Below, in pieces: positions 32,198 through 38,301 of a stretch of DNA of 38,301 bases. Under the pieces are notes generated by a model, which was not told the DNA's origin, did not search any database, and saw nothing but the letters and a program-made list of their open reading frames with translations. Positions within the stretch are counted from its first letter, which is position 1, and the number at the start of each line of letters is the position of its first letter. Made by a program: the position numbers and the translations under genes. Source of the DNA: CAZHJG01 sp964533425. Lineage in GTDB: Bacteria > Patescibacteriota > Saccharimonadia > Saccharimonadales > UBA4665. The stretch is taken from NCBI GenBank assembly GCA_964533425.1, contig CAZHJG010000007.1, forward strand, positions 1 through 38,301. The letters are read 5' to 3'.

Positions 32198-32226
32198 AAG
32201 ATCCAAGAACGAAGATCTAAGATCTA
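32198..32226. repeat. AAGATCT-family heptamer repeat ending exactly at the rpoD stop codon
   Basis: Plus-strand units are AAGATCC, AAGAACG, AAGATCT, AAGATCT, then A. Read on the minus strand, it begins with the rpoD TAG. It shares 27 of 31 positions with the copy at 35957-35991, which begins with another gene's TAG. Confidence 0.85.
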
Positions 32227-33414
32227 TTTAATGTAGTCGTGCAGCTTCTTAGCATCGCGATGCTTGCGCAGTTTGGCCAGCGCTTTGGCTTCGATTTGAC
32301 GGATACGTTCGCGGGTGACGCTGAATTCCTGACCGACTTCTTCTAAAGTATGGCTCTTACCATCTTCGAGACCGAAGCGCAGTTTGAGGATCTTCTGCTC
32401 GCGTTCCGTAAGAGCGGCTAGCATGTCTTTTACCTGCTCTTTTAGGAGCTGTCCGGTAGCTGACTCCTCTGGTGACACGGTGTCCTCGTCTTCGATAAAG
32501 TCAGCCAATACCGAATCTTCCTCGTCGTCACGAATCGAAGCGTCTAAAGACGAGATGTCCTGCTTAATTTTCATGATGTGCTCGACTTTGTCGACGTCAA
32601 TCTCCATGGCTTTGGCGATCTCTTCGTTGGTCGGTTCGCGGTTGAGCTCCTGCGTCAGACGGCGCTGGGTGCGCAGCAGCTTGTTGATGGTTTCCACCAT
32701 GTGTACCGGAATACGAATGGTACGAGCCTGGTCGGCAATGGCACGGGTGATAGCCTGACGGATCCACCAGGTGGCGTAGGTCGAGAATTTAAAGCCCTTG
32801 TCGGGGTCGAATTTCTCAACGGCCCGCAAGAGTCCGGTGTTACCTTCCTGAATCAGATCCAACAGATCCAGACCACGGCCAACGTATCGCTTGGCGATCG
32901 ACACCACCAGACGCATGTTAGCTTCCGCCATCTTGTCCTTAGCGTCTTTATCGCCGGCGACCACACGCTGAGCAAGCGCCAGCTCTTCCTCGGCGCTGAG
33001 CAGTGGGATTTTACCGATTTCTCGCAGATACAAGCGCACCGAGTCATCAGCCACGTCATCATCAAGATACACAGCCGTGTTGGTAGCCAGCTCTTCCTCT
33101 TCAGTTTCGTCCTCGGCCCACTCGTCCGTGAAATTAGCAACGTCCGGATCGGTCGTGGTTATCTCGATGTTCAGATCGGCGAGTTCGGTGTACAGCGCAT
33201 CCAGAACTTCGGCATTCTCGGGTGTTTCCGGAATAACGGCGAAGATATCGCGCTGCGCAATATGCCCGTCTTTTTTAGCCTTAGCGACAAGCTCCTGCTT
33301 TTTCTGATCAAACGTCAGTTCTTCGGCCGGCTTGATGTTTTTGTTGGTCTTGTTGTTTTTGCTGTTTTTGTTCGCTTTGTTTTCCTTGTTTCCATCACCT
33401 TTAGGCTTGGCCAT
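32224..33414 (-). CDS. rpoD: Primary RNA polymerase sigma factor (sigma-70, group 1)
   Basis: 396 aa. A Lys/Asn-rich start and an acidic region 1.1-like segment precede SVRLYLREIGKIPLLSAEEE (1.2), region 2 with GLDLLDLIQEGNTGLLRAVE and FSTYATWWIRQAI, region 3, and region 4 (HTLEEVGQEFSVTRERIRQI). It directs RNA polymerase to TTGACA/TATAAT promoters, which are the ones seen in this window. AAAGGAG lies 6 nt before ATG 33414. It overlaps the dnaG 3' end by 14 nt, giving a dnaG-rpoD pair as in other bacteria. Confidence 0.97.
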   Translation of the reverse strand: MAKPKGDGNKENKANKNSKNNKTNKNIKPAEELTFDQKKQELVAKAKKDGHIAQRDIFAVIPETPENAEVLDALYTELADLNIEITTTDPDVANFTDEWAEDETEEEELATNTAVYLDDDVADDSVRLYLREIGKIPLLSAEEELALAQRVVAGDKDAKDKMAEANMRLVVSIAKRYVGRGLDLLDLIQEGNTGLLRAVEKFDPDKGFKFSTYATWWIRQAITRAIADQARTIRIPVHMVETINKLLRTQRRLTQELNREPTNEEIAKAMEIDVDKVEHIMKIKQDISSLDASIRDDEEDSVLADFIEDEDTVSPEESATGQLLKEQVKDMLAALTEREQKILKLRFGLEDGKSHTLEEVGQEFSVTRERIRQIEAKALAKLRKHRDAKKLHDYIK

Positions 33415-35170
33415 TGGCAGCTCCTTTCACTTGGTTCAATAATGCGTCGTAACGTTTTGCCTGGCCGAGCAGATCCTGAGTCATTGCCGGATCGGCAGTC
33501 TCAAGCTCCCCAGCCAATTTTATTTTTTGCGTTTTGACAAATTGTTCCACCAATCTTGCCTGCAACCGAGCGGCTTCGTAATGAAGCTCATTGAGCTCGA
33601 GGCCCTGGTAGAGTTCCTCGTATAGTAATGCTTGTATTTTAACATAATCAGCAAGTTTTTGCACCTTTGAAACGTCTTTGCCGTCAAAATCCGGATTTGC
33701 TTTTAGAATCTTGAACAGCTCCTTGCCTTCGGTTGTATAAAGCATTTCCTCTGTTACAAGCTCCAGAAATTCACGCAGCGTTTTGCGCATCAGCATTAAA
33801 CTCAGGAAATTATCTTGTGTCTTTTGATTTTCAACAGCTACTTTGTCCAGTTTCTGGGGTTCAATCTTTACGCGGCGGCGACGAGTTTGTAGATCCGGGC
33901 CGGTTGTCTTCTGAAACTTCTGGTCCAGCGCTTCTTTGCTAACGCCAATTGCCTTAGCAATCGCATTCAAGTAATGATCACGCTCTACCGGATCAGCCAG
34001 GCCACGAACTACCGGCAAAAGTACATCACTGAATTCTCGCTTGCCCTGCGCAGAAGTGATGTCGAGGAGTTTTTCATAGCGTTCCATCAGCCAGTCCAAC
34101 GCATACTGATGCTTGCCTATCGCCTGCTGCCATAGTTTGGGGTCTTGCTTGATAAGCTCGTCAGGATCCTTGCCGGCCGGAATATCAATAATGCTCAGTG
34201 AAACTTTCACGCGTGAGGCAATGGGTATGGCCCGCTCCGTAGCCGCCACACCGGCTTTATCGGCGTCAAAGCTCAGCCGAATGTCCCCAGTGAAACGACT
34301 GAGGGCCTTGAGGTGCGGTTCAGTCAGCGCTGTGCCGGCAGTAGCCACCACCTGCCGGATGCCAGCCTGGTACGAGGCAATAACATCGAGATTGCCTTCT
34401 ACGAGCACAGCAAACTGGCTCTTACGAATCGATTCTTTGGCTAGGTGCAGACCGTAAACATGCCGGCTTTTGTCATAAAGCACAGTTTGCGGCGTATTAA
34501 TGTACTTCGGCGCATTAGGCTCGTCATGCAATATGCGAGCTGTGAAGCCGATCACCCGGCCCTGCGGATCCTGCAGCGGAATCATCAGCCGGCCACGAAA
34601 CATATCCTGCAGGCCGCCCCGGTAACTTTGCGCACTCAGACCCGCCTGTTTGATTTCCGTCTCTGTAAATCCTTTGCTTTTCGCAAAATTTAGGAGCGCC
34701 GACCCGTTGTTTGGTGAGTAGCCTAGGCGCCATTCCAACGCCGTTTCTTTACTAAAAGCCCGCTTTTTTAGCACATAGTTAAACGCTGTTTGGCTCTTAG
34801 AAAAATGTACCTGGTAAAATTTAGCAGCCAGCTCCAGCAGTTCATACAATCGCTCTTTATTGGGCCCACCGCGACGTGGCGATGAACGATATTGTTCGAT
34901 ATCGATGCCGGCTTTGCGCGCCAGTAACTCCAGCGCTCCCTTAAACTCCAGCCCTTCAACTTCCATGACGAAGCTGAACATATTACCGCCCTTGCCCGAG
35001 CTGAAGTCATGCCATATTTGTTTTTCCGGGCTAACCATGAAGCTCGGCGTCTTCTCATTACTGAACGGACTCAGGCCACGCCAATTGCGCCCAGCTCGCT
35101 TAAGCTGCACATACTCGCCGATCACATCTTCAATGCTGAGCCGGCTTTTGACCTCATCAACTGCGTCCAT
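33401..35170 (-). CDS. dnaG: DNA primase with zinc ligands lost
   Basis: 589 aa. The N-terminal zinc-ribbon region is recognisable (LSPFSNEKTPSFMVSPEKQI and IWHDFSSGKGGNMFSFV), but the CHCC ligands are Ser34, Ser37, Asp55 and Ser58, so it cannot bind zinc. The RNAP/TOPRIM domains follow (GRLMIPLQDPQGRVIGFTAR, LVEGNLDVIASYQAGIRQ, LSFDADKAGVAATERA), then a C-terminal helicase-binding domain. It makes RNA primers. GATACT ends 6 nt before the ATG, with TTGCTA (35201-35206) 18 nt upstream. Confidence 0.95.
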   Translation of the reverse strand: MDAVDEVKSRLSIEDVIGEYVQLKRAGRNWRGLSPFSNEKTPSFMVSPEKQIWHDFSSGKGGNMFSFVMEVEGLEFKGALELLARKAGIDIEQYRSSPRRGGPNKERLYELLELAAKFYQVHFSKSQTAFNYVLKKRAFSKETALEWRLGYSPNNGSALLNFAKSKGFTETEIKQAGLSAQSYRGGLQDMFRGRLMIPLQDPQGRVIGFTARILHDEPNAPKYINTPQTVLYDKSRHVYGLHLAKESIRKSQFAVLVEGNLDVIASYQAGIRQVVATAGTALTEPHLKALSRFTGDIRLSFDADKAGVAATERAIPIASRVKVSLSIIDIPAGKDPDELIKQDPKLWQQAIGKHQYALDWLMERYEKLLDITSAQGKREFSDVLLPVVRGLADPVERDHYLNAIAKAIGVSKEALDQKFQKTTGPDLQTRRRRVKIEPQKLDKVAVENQKTQDNFLSLMLMRKTLREFLELVTEEMLYTTEGKELFKILKANPDFDGKDVSKVQKLADYVKIQALLYEELYQGLELNELHYEAARLQARLVEQFVKTQKIKLAGELETADPAMTQDLLGQAKRYDALLNQVKGAANGQA

Positions 35171-35176
35171 GCTTCA

Positions 35177-35206
35177 AGTATCCCTCACTTTCTTACGAAG
35201 TAGCAA
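35177..35206 (-). promoter_or_regulatory. dnaG-rpoD promoter, leaderless type
   Basis: TTGCTA (35201-35206), 18 nt, GATACT (35177-35182), which ends 6 nt before ATG 35170. No Shine-Dalgarno. Confidence 0.5.
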
Positions 35207-35308
35207 GCTTAAGAGTGTTGTCAGACGGGTATGGCTGATTTGGCCTAAATCGGGAGTTTAACCTGCTGTGGCTTCCCTTGTCAGAGAAGCTTATGGTTTA
35301 ATTAAGAG

Positions 35309-35959
35309 ATGCCTCCTGCTTCATCTGGCGCGCCGGCGCCGCCAAACCCTAGCCAGTCACCGGATTACTCGTTCATTATGAGTCCGCCTGAGGCGCCGAA
35401 ATCCAACAAGGTGCCAAGCAGTAATTCGCTTTGGAAACGGCTAGTTCTGATTTTTGCCGTCTTAGTGATAGTGCTCATCTTGTTTTCTGTAGTCAAAAAC
35501 TTCCTCAGCAACAGCCCGAATCAGAGCGCGCTGATCGGCGTGGCTCAAGATCAACAGGTGCTGATCCACCTGACGAGCACCGCTTCGCAGCAACAACAAG
35601 GTGGTGAAAACAGTCTGTCGACCGGCACACAAAATCTGGTCGCCACCACAGAGCCCGTCATGGTAACCGCCCAGGGAAGTCTCTTGAACTACATGAAAAA
35701 CAACGGCATGAAGGTTAAATCAAAGCAGCTAACCCTTAAAATCAGCGGCGCAACCGACTCGCAAATCTCTGCTTCAGTGTCGGCTGGCACCTACGATCCG
35801 ACTTTCCGGCAAATTATGCAGAATGAACTGGGTACCTACGAACAGGATCTCCGCCACGCCTACTCTCTCACCAAAGGCCCCAAAGGCCGCCAACTACTCA
35901 GCAACCAATACAACGGCGCCCAACTCCTCCTCCAGCAACTCACATCACCTGCTAGTTAG
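35309..35959 (+). CDS. Unrecognised membrane-anchored protein, 216 aa
   Basis: A Pro/Ser-rich cytoplasmic N-terminus of about 42 residues, one membrane segment (LVLIFAVLVIVLILFSVV), then an exported domain with Gln/Ser-rich linker and a C-terminal helical part (LGTYEQDLRHAYSLTKG). No family is recognised. TTTAAT ends 6 nt before the ATG, so the transcript may be leaderless. The stop TAG is also the first three bases of the repeat at 35957-35991. Confidence 0.7.
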   Translation: MPPASSGAPAPPNPSQSPDYSFIMSPPEAPKSNKVPSSNSLWKRLVLIFAVLVIVLILFSVVKNFLSNSPNQSALIGVAQDQQVLIHLTSTASQQQQGGENSLSTGTQNLVATTEPVMVTAQGSLLNYMKNNGMKVKSKQLTLKISGATDSQISASVSAGTYDPTFRQIMQNELGTYEQDLRHAYSLTKGPKGRQLLSNQYNGAQLLLQQLTSPAS

Positions 35960-35991
35960 ATCTTAGATCTCCGTTCTTAGACCTTAGAATA
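35957..35991. repeat. TAGATCT-family heptamer repeat starting at the stop codon of the upstream gene
   Basis: Units TAGATCT, TAGATCT, CCGTTCT, TAGACCT, TAGAATA. It matches the rpoD-terminal copy at 27 of 31 positions. Confidence 0.85.
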
Positions 35992-36342
35992 AGAATCCCG
36001 ACGCCAGTCGGGATGCCATGGTTGCCAGGCTGAAGGCAAACTGATTAAACAGCAGCGGTTCAGTACCCCGAGCGCGGAGGACTTGTTTGAGCCCGTTTAG
36101 GGCGAGTCCCGCACAAGCGCGGCTCAAGGTCATTGGCAGGCTTAGTAATATTTTCCGTGTGTCTGGCGAGCTTTGTTACTTTGGCGGGCCAAAGTAAGGG
36201 AGAAAGAAAGAGCTGGCGGAGCAAGAGAGTGAGACGTTTGTCCTCCAGAGCTTGGGGTAGGCTGTACGAGACCCTGAAACGATCCCCGATCGGAGTCGAG
36301 GACATGGTTCAGGGCTCCGCTGGCGCTCCGGTTCAGGATGAC
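35992..36342. repeat. Long compound repeat element, about 350 bp
   Basis: Fills the gap between two genes. It begins with hairpin ATCCCGAC-gcca-GTCGGGAT (35995-36014), contains palindromic stretches around 36095-36125 and 36165-36195, and ends in GGATGAC after the core ATCCCCGA...GTCGAGGACATGGTT (36282-36309) shared with 24483-24511. Open frames inside it lack ribosome binding sites and look like translated repeat. Confidence 0.6.
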
Positions 36343-36357
36343 AAGAGGGTGGGAGAT

Positions 36358-36705
36358 TCAGCTGTTTTTAGACACCAACAGATAACTATGCCGAATCAAA
36401 TCCTGCACCTCCGGCCACTGCAACTGTCCCGTCAAAACCAACGTATTCCAATGCTTCTTATTCAAATGATACCCTGGCATCACCTCATCGTACTTCTCGC
36501 GTAACAGCTTGGAAAGCACCGGGTCACACTTCAGACTCAAGCGCACCGGATCCTTGCCTTCACTGATGAGCGCAAACATTTTACTCTTGCTGTCCGGATC
36601 CGGGTGGGGACCAACTTTATAGACTGCAACACCTTCGCCAAAGGGATAATCGAGCCAAGAGTTTGGCATACTCAAAATATAGTCTTCAACGGTCTTATGA
36701 TCCAT
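36358..36705 (-). CDS. MmcQ/YjbR family DNA-binding protein
   Basis: 115 aa from ATG 36705. KTVEDYILSMPNSWLDYPFG, YKVGPHPD, KMFALISEG, LSLKCDPVLSKLLREKYDEV, MPGYHLNKKHWNTL and LIRHSYLLV are the family pattern. Members have a CyaY-like fold; function is unclear, possibly DNA binding. TATAAT (36714-36719) ends 8 nt before the ATG. Confidence 0.9.
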   Translation of the reverse strand: MDHKTVEDYILSMPNSWLDYPFGEGVAVYKVGPHPDPDSKSKMFALISEGKDPVRLSLKCDPVLSKLLREKYDEVMPGYHLNKKHWNTLVLTGQLQWPEVQDLIRHSYLLVSKNS

Positions 36706-36713
36706 TATCAGCA

Positions 36714-36719
36714 ATTATA
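36714..36719 (-). promoter_or_regulatory. -10 box of the MmcQ/YjbR gene, leaderless type
   Basis: TATAAT on the minus strand ends 8 nt before ATG 36705; no Shine-Dalgarno. Confidence 0.6.
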
Positions 36720-36761
36720 AGCCAATACGAACAGGTAAGCATAAGAACTTATATAATATAC

Positions 36762-36790
36762 TTTACTTTTAAGCATTAATAGTGTACTAT
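36762..36790 (+). promoter_or_regulatory. Probable promoter of the LPXTG microprotein operon
   Basis: TTTACT (36762-36767), 17 nt, TACTAT (36785-36790). It would give a leader of about 32 nt. A TATAAT at 36752-36757 is an alternative -10 with no good -35. Confidence 0.4.
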
Positions 36791-36828
36791 TCTAGTAACT
36801 CATTTTTCAGAGGTCGTAAGGAGTAAGT

Positions 36829-36981
36829 ATGTATAAAGGCGGTCTGGGAGCAGGAGCTGCCGTAACAACTGGTGCCACCCTGTTATTGCCAAACACGGGT
36901 TCTAGCCTGTTGGTCAACATTGCCCTATCTGTCGGCGCAGGCCTGGCAGTCTGGGGTTTTGTGTACACCCGTACACACTAA
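36829..36981 (+). CDS. 50-aa LPXTG microprotein
   Basis: AAGGAG lies 6 nt before ATG 36829. The product is MYKGGLGAGAAVTTGATLL, then LPNTG (residues 20-24), a hydrophobic helix (LLVNIALSVGAGLAVWGF) and a short basic tail (YTRTH). This is a complete sortase sorting signal with almost nothing in front of it. After cleavage between Thr and Gly only about 23 residues would be attached to the wall. It is followed after 11 nt by the deacetylase gene, so it probably belongs to the surface operon. Whether it is processed by a sortase cannot be told here; no sortase lies in the window. Confidence 0.75.
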   Translation: MYKGGLGAGAAVTTGATLLLPNTGSSLLVNIALSVGAGLAVWGFVYTRTH

Positions 36982-36992
36982 AGGTAGTTACC

Positions 36993-37892
36993 GTGAAAAA
37001 GCGACAGCCATCAAAGGTGTCGCAAGCAATCAAGCGAGGGTTAGCCTCGCTTTTTGTTTGCGCAATCATCCTGGGTCTACCGCTGCTTTCGTTAAAGCAG
37101 TGGCATACCGATGCCGGGCTGATTCGTGGTGGCAATAAGGCGACGGCGTTGCCCACTTTTCAGGAACGAGCTGTCGACAAAAACTCGACCTCGCCACAAC
37201 TATTCGACGAGCCGCTGATCAGTATTACCTTCGACGATGGCTGGGAAAGCACCTACACCACCGCTGCTCCCCTGCTCATGCGTTATGGCATTCACTCCAC
37301 ACAGTACCTAATTTCCGGTGTTATTAACTATCCTGCTTATCTGAGTCTGGACCAGGTTAAAGCGCTGCACGCCAACGGCCAGGAAATTGCCTGCCACACC
37401 GTCAGCCACCCCGACCTTACCACGCTAACCGATGCCAACCTCAACTACCAGCTGAGTGGCTGCCAGCAATACTTTAGCAAGTACTTCGGCAACGTCACCG
37501 ATTTTGCCGCGCCTTACGGGCACACGAATCCGAAAGTTATTGGTTCCATCAGTCAGTACTTCCAATCGGAGCGTAACAGCAATGGCGACATCACCAATGG
37601 CATCTCTGACGCCGACGTTAACCTGCCCAGCAGTTTTGACCCCCACAATATCATTGGTGCCGCTATTCGCGATAACACCACTGTCGACCAAATCAAGCAG
37701 GCCGTCAACTACACGATTGCTCATAAGGGCTGGCTGGTACTGGTATATCACCAGGCTGGTGATGATGGTTCGAAGTTCAGCCTCAACAGCCAGAAGCTCG
37801 CGGAGCAGTTCGCCTACCTCAGCAGCACGCCCGTCCGGATCGCGACCGTCAATCAGGTAATCTCCGCCCTGCCGGCTACGGGGGCCCACTAA
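36993..37892 (+). CDS. Polysaccharide deacetylase (NodB homology domain)
   Basis: 299 aa. A basic N-terminus and one membrane/signal segment (LASLFVCAIILGLPLLSL) are followed by the NodB domain: SITFDDGWEST (catalytic Asp and metal Asp), EIACHTVSHPDLT (HxxxH metal site), FAAPYGHTN and LVLVYHQAGDD. It removes acetyl groups from N-acetylglucosamine polymers or peptidoglycan outside the cell. The start is GTG 36993 with AAAGG 8 nt upstream. The glycosyltransferase start overlaps its stop (TAATG). The pair resembles PNAG systems (IcaB/IcaA or PgaB/PgaC). Confidence 0.92.
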   Translation: MKKRQPSKVSQAIKRGLASLFVCAIILGLPLLSLKQWHTDAGLIRGGNKATALPTFQERAVDKNSTSPQLFDEPLISITFDDGWESTYTTAAPLLMRYGIHSTQYLISGVINYPAYLSLDQVKALHANGQEIACHTVSHPDLTTLTDANLNYQLSGCQQYFSKYFGNVTDFAAPYGHTNPKVIGSISQYFQSERNSNGDITNGISDADVNLPSSFDPHNIIGAAIRDNTTVDQIKQAVNYTIAHKGWLVLVYHQAGDDGSKFSLNSQKLAEQFAYLSSTPVRIATVNQVISALPATGAH

Positions 37893-38301
37893 TGGCTGCT
37901 GCCAAGCGCGTCCGCAAGACCAAGAAAGCCAAGCTGGCGCTGCTGATTGCCGCCCACAACGAAGAGCTGGTGATTGAGCAAACTATCCGCTCTGCCATCG
38001 CCGCTGGACTAGCCGCTAAGTATATCTATGTTGTCGACGATAACTCCTCCGATGCCACCAGCAAGCTGGCCAAAGCCATCCTGGGACCCAAGAATGTTTG
38101 TCGGGTTCAGCGCAGCGGCAAGGGCCTGGCAATCGTCAAAGCCACGAAGAAGTTCAAGCTCGTGGAGCGCTACGAATGGGTTCATTTGGCCGACGCCGAC
38201 GGCGGTTTCTCGCAGGATTATTTTAAAGTCTTCCGCAAGTCTCTCAACCCCCGCTACGCGGCTGCCACCGGCTACATTAAAAGTCTGCCCGGCTATAGCG
38301 T
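37892..38301 (+). CDS. Glycosyltransferase family 2, N-terminal part, cut by window edge
   Basis: 136 codons are visible and continue past the window. A basic start is followed by LALLIAAHNEELVIEQTIRS, YIYVVDDNSSDATSKLAKA, GKGLAI, and HLADADGG, where Asp-Ala-Asp is the DxD metal/nucleotide-sugar motif. This is the GT-A fold of processive or single-addition family 2 enzymes such as PgaC/IcaA or dolichol-phosphate mannosyltransferases. ATG 37892 overlaps the deacetylase stop by one base, so the products are probably made together. Confidence 0.9.
   Translation, partial: MAAAKRVRKTKKAKLALLIAAHNEELVIEQTIRSAIAAGLAAKYIYVVDDNSSDATSKLAKAILGPKNVCRVQRSGKGLAIVKATKKFKLVERYEWVHLADADGGFSQDYFKVFRKSLNPRYAAATGYIKSLPGYS

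Noticed and set aside
36060..36305. Minus-strand open frame of 81 codons and an overlapping plus-strand frame (36133-36504)
   Set aside because: Both lie in the compound repeat element, have no ribosome binding site and no family pattern; they look like translated repeat DNA.
1..38301. CRISPR arrays, tRNA or rRNA genes, and transposase genes
   Set aside because: No regularly spaced long direct repeats, cloverleaf or rRNA-like stretches, or transposase motifs were seen. The heptamer tandems have no spacers.
1..38301. TGA recoded to Gly or Trp as in some CPR lineages
   Set aside because: TGA ends several genes at sensible places, for example polA and the pyrophosphohydrolase, where ATGA overlaps the next start.

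Overview
The window reads as a chromosome segment of a Candidate Phyla Radiation bacterium, most probably Saccharibacteria (TM7). I infer this from the gene content, small compact genes, a zinc-ligand-free DnaG, several anchored or secreted proteins of the style seen in that group, and the lack of biosynthetic operons. TGA works as an ordinary stop (for example ATGA overlaps in the polA cluster), which argues against the TGA-recoding CPR lineages. No species can be named from the sequence alone.

Layout. 1-2537 (minus): rpsF-ssb-rpsR, then a four-helix-bundle gene, efp and a truncated 2'-5' RNA ligase-like gene, driven by a strong promoter. 2538-3570: an unrecognised 286-aa gene behind a 40-codon ORF, a hairpin and a palindrome-covered promoter. 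3609-5819: ftsK, divergent from a secreted protein gene. 5969-7963: three secreted or unknown proteins. 7973-17145 (minus): RNA and translation genes (RNase J, a family-4-like uracil-DNA glycosylase, a GNAT acetyltransferase, pnp, rpsO, truB, a degenerate DHH protein). 17418-24302: rpsT, holA, a four-helix-bundle cassette, an otsA-otsB fusion, mutM, a DciA-like gene, a HAD protein. 24577-28618: a membrane protein and the polA-pyrophosphohydrolase-methyltransferase operon. 28772-35170: a P-type ATPase, a P-loop kinase, dnaG-rpoD. 35309-38301: an anchored protein, a long repeat element, an MmcQ/YjbR protein, then a 50-aa LPXTG microprotein, a NodB deacetylase and a family 2 glycosyltransferase.

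How it works together: most genes serve information processing (replication, repair, ribosome, RNA turnover). The last three genes look like a cell-surface unit. The most distinctive features are in genome architecture. (1) About a dozen genes have a -10 box 6-10 nt before the start codon and no Shine-Dalgarno, so they are probably leaderless, while the ribosomal-protein operon genes carry good Shine-Dalgarno sequences. (2) Three different 7-bp tandem repeat families occur, and one copy pair begins exactly at the TAG stop codon of two unrelated genes. (3) An ~80-bp palindromic element (TGTCAT...ATGACA) lies between genes and also in frame inside truB and mutM. (4) A four-helix-bundle gene lies between inverted AATTTTC repeats, with a gene-less copy 2 kb away. 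Several conserved enzymes have lost metal ligands or catalytic residues (DnaG zinc ligands, glycosylase Fe-S cysteines, PolA proofreading residues, DHH residues).
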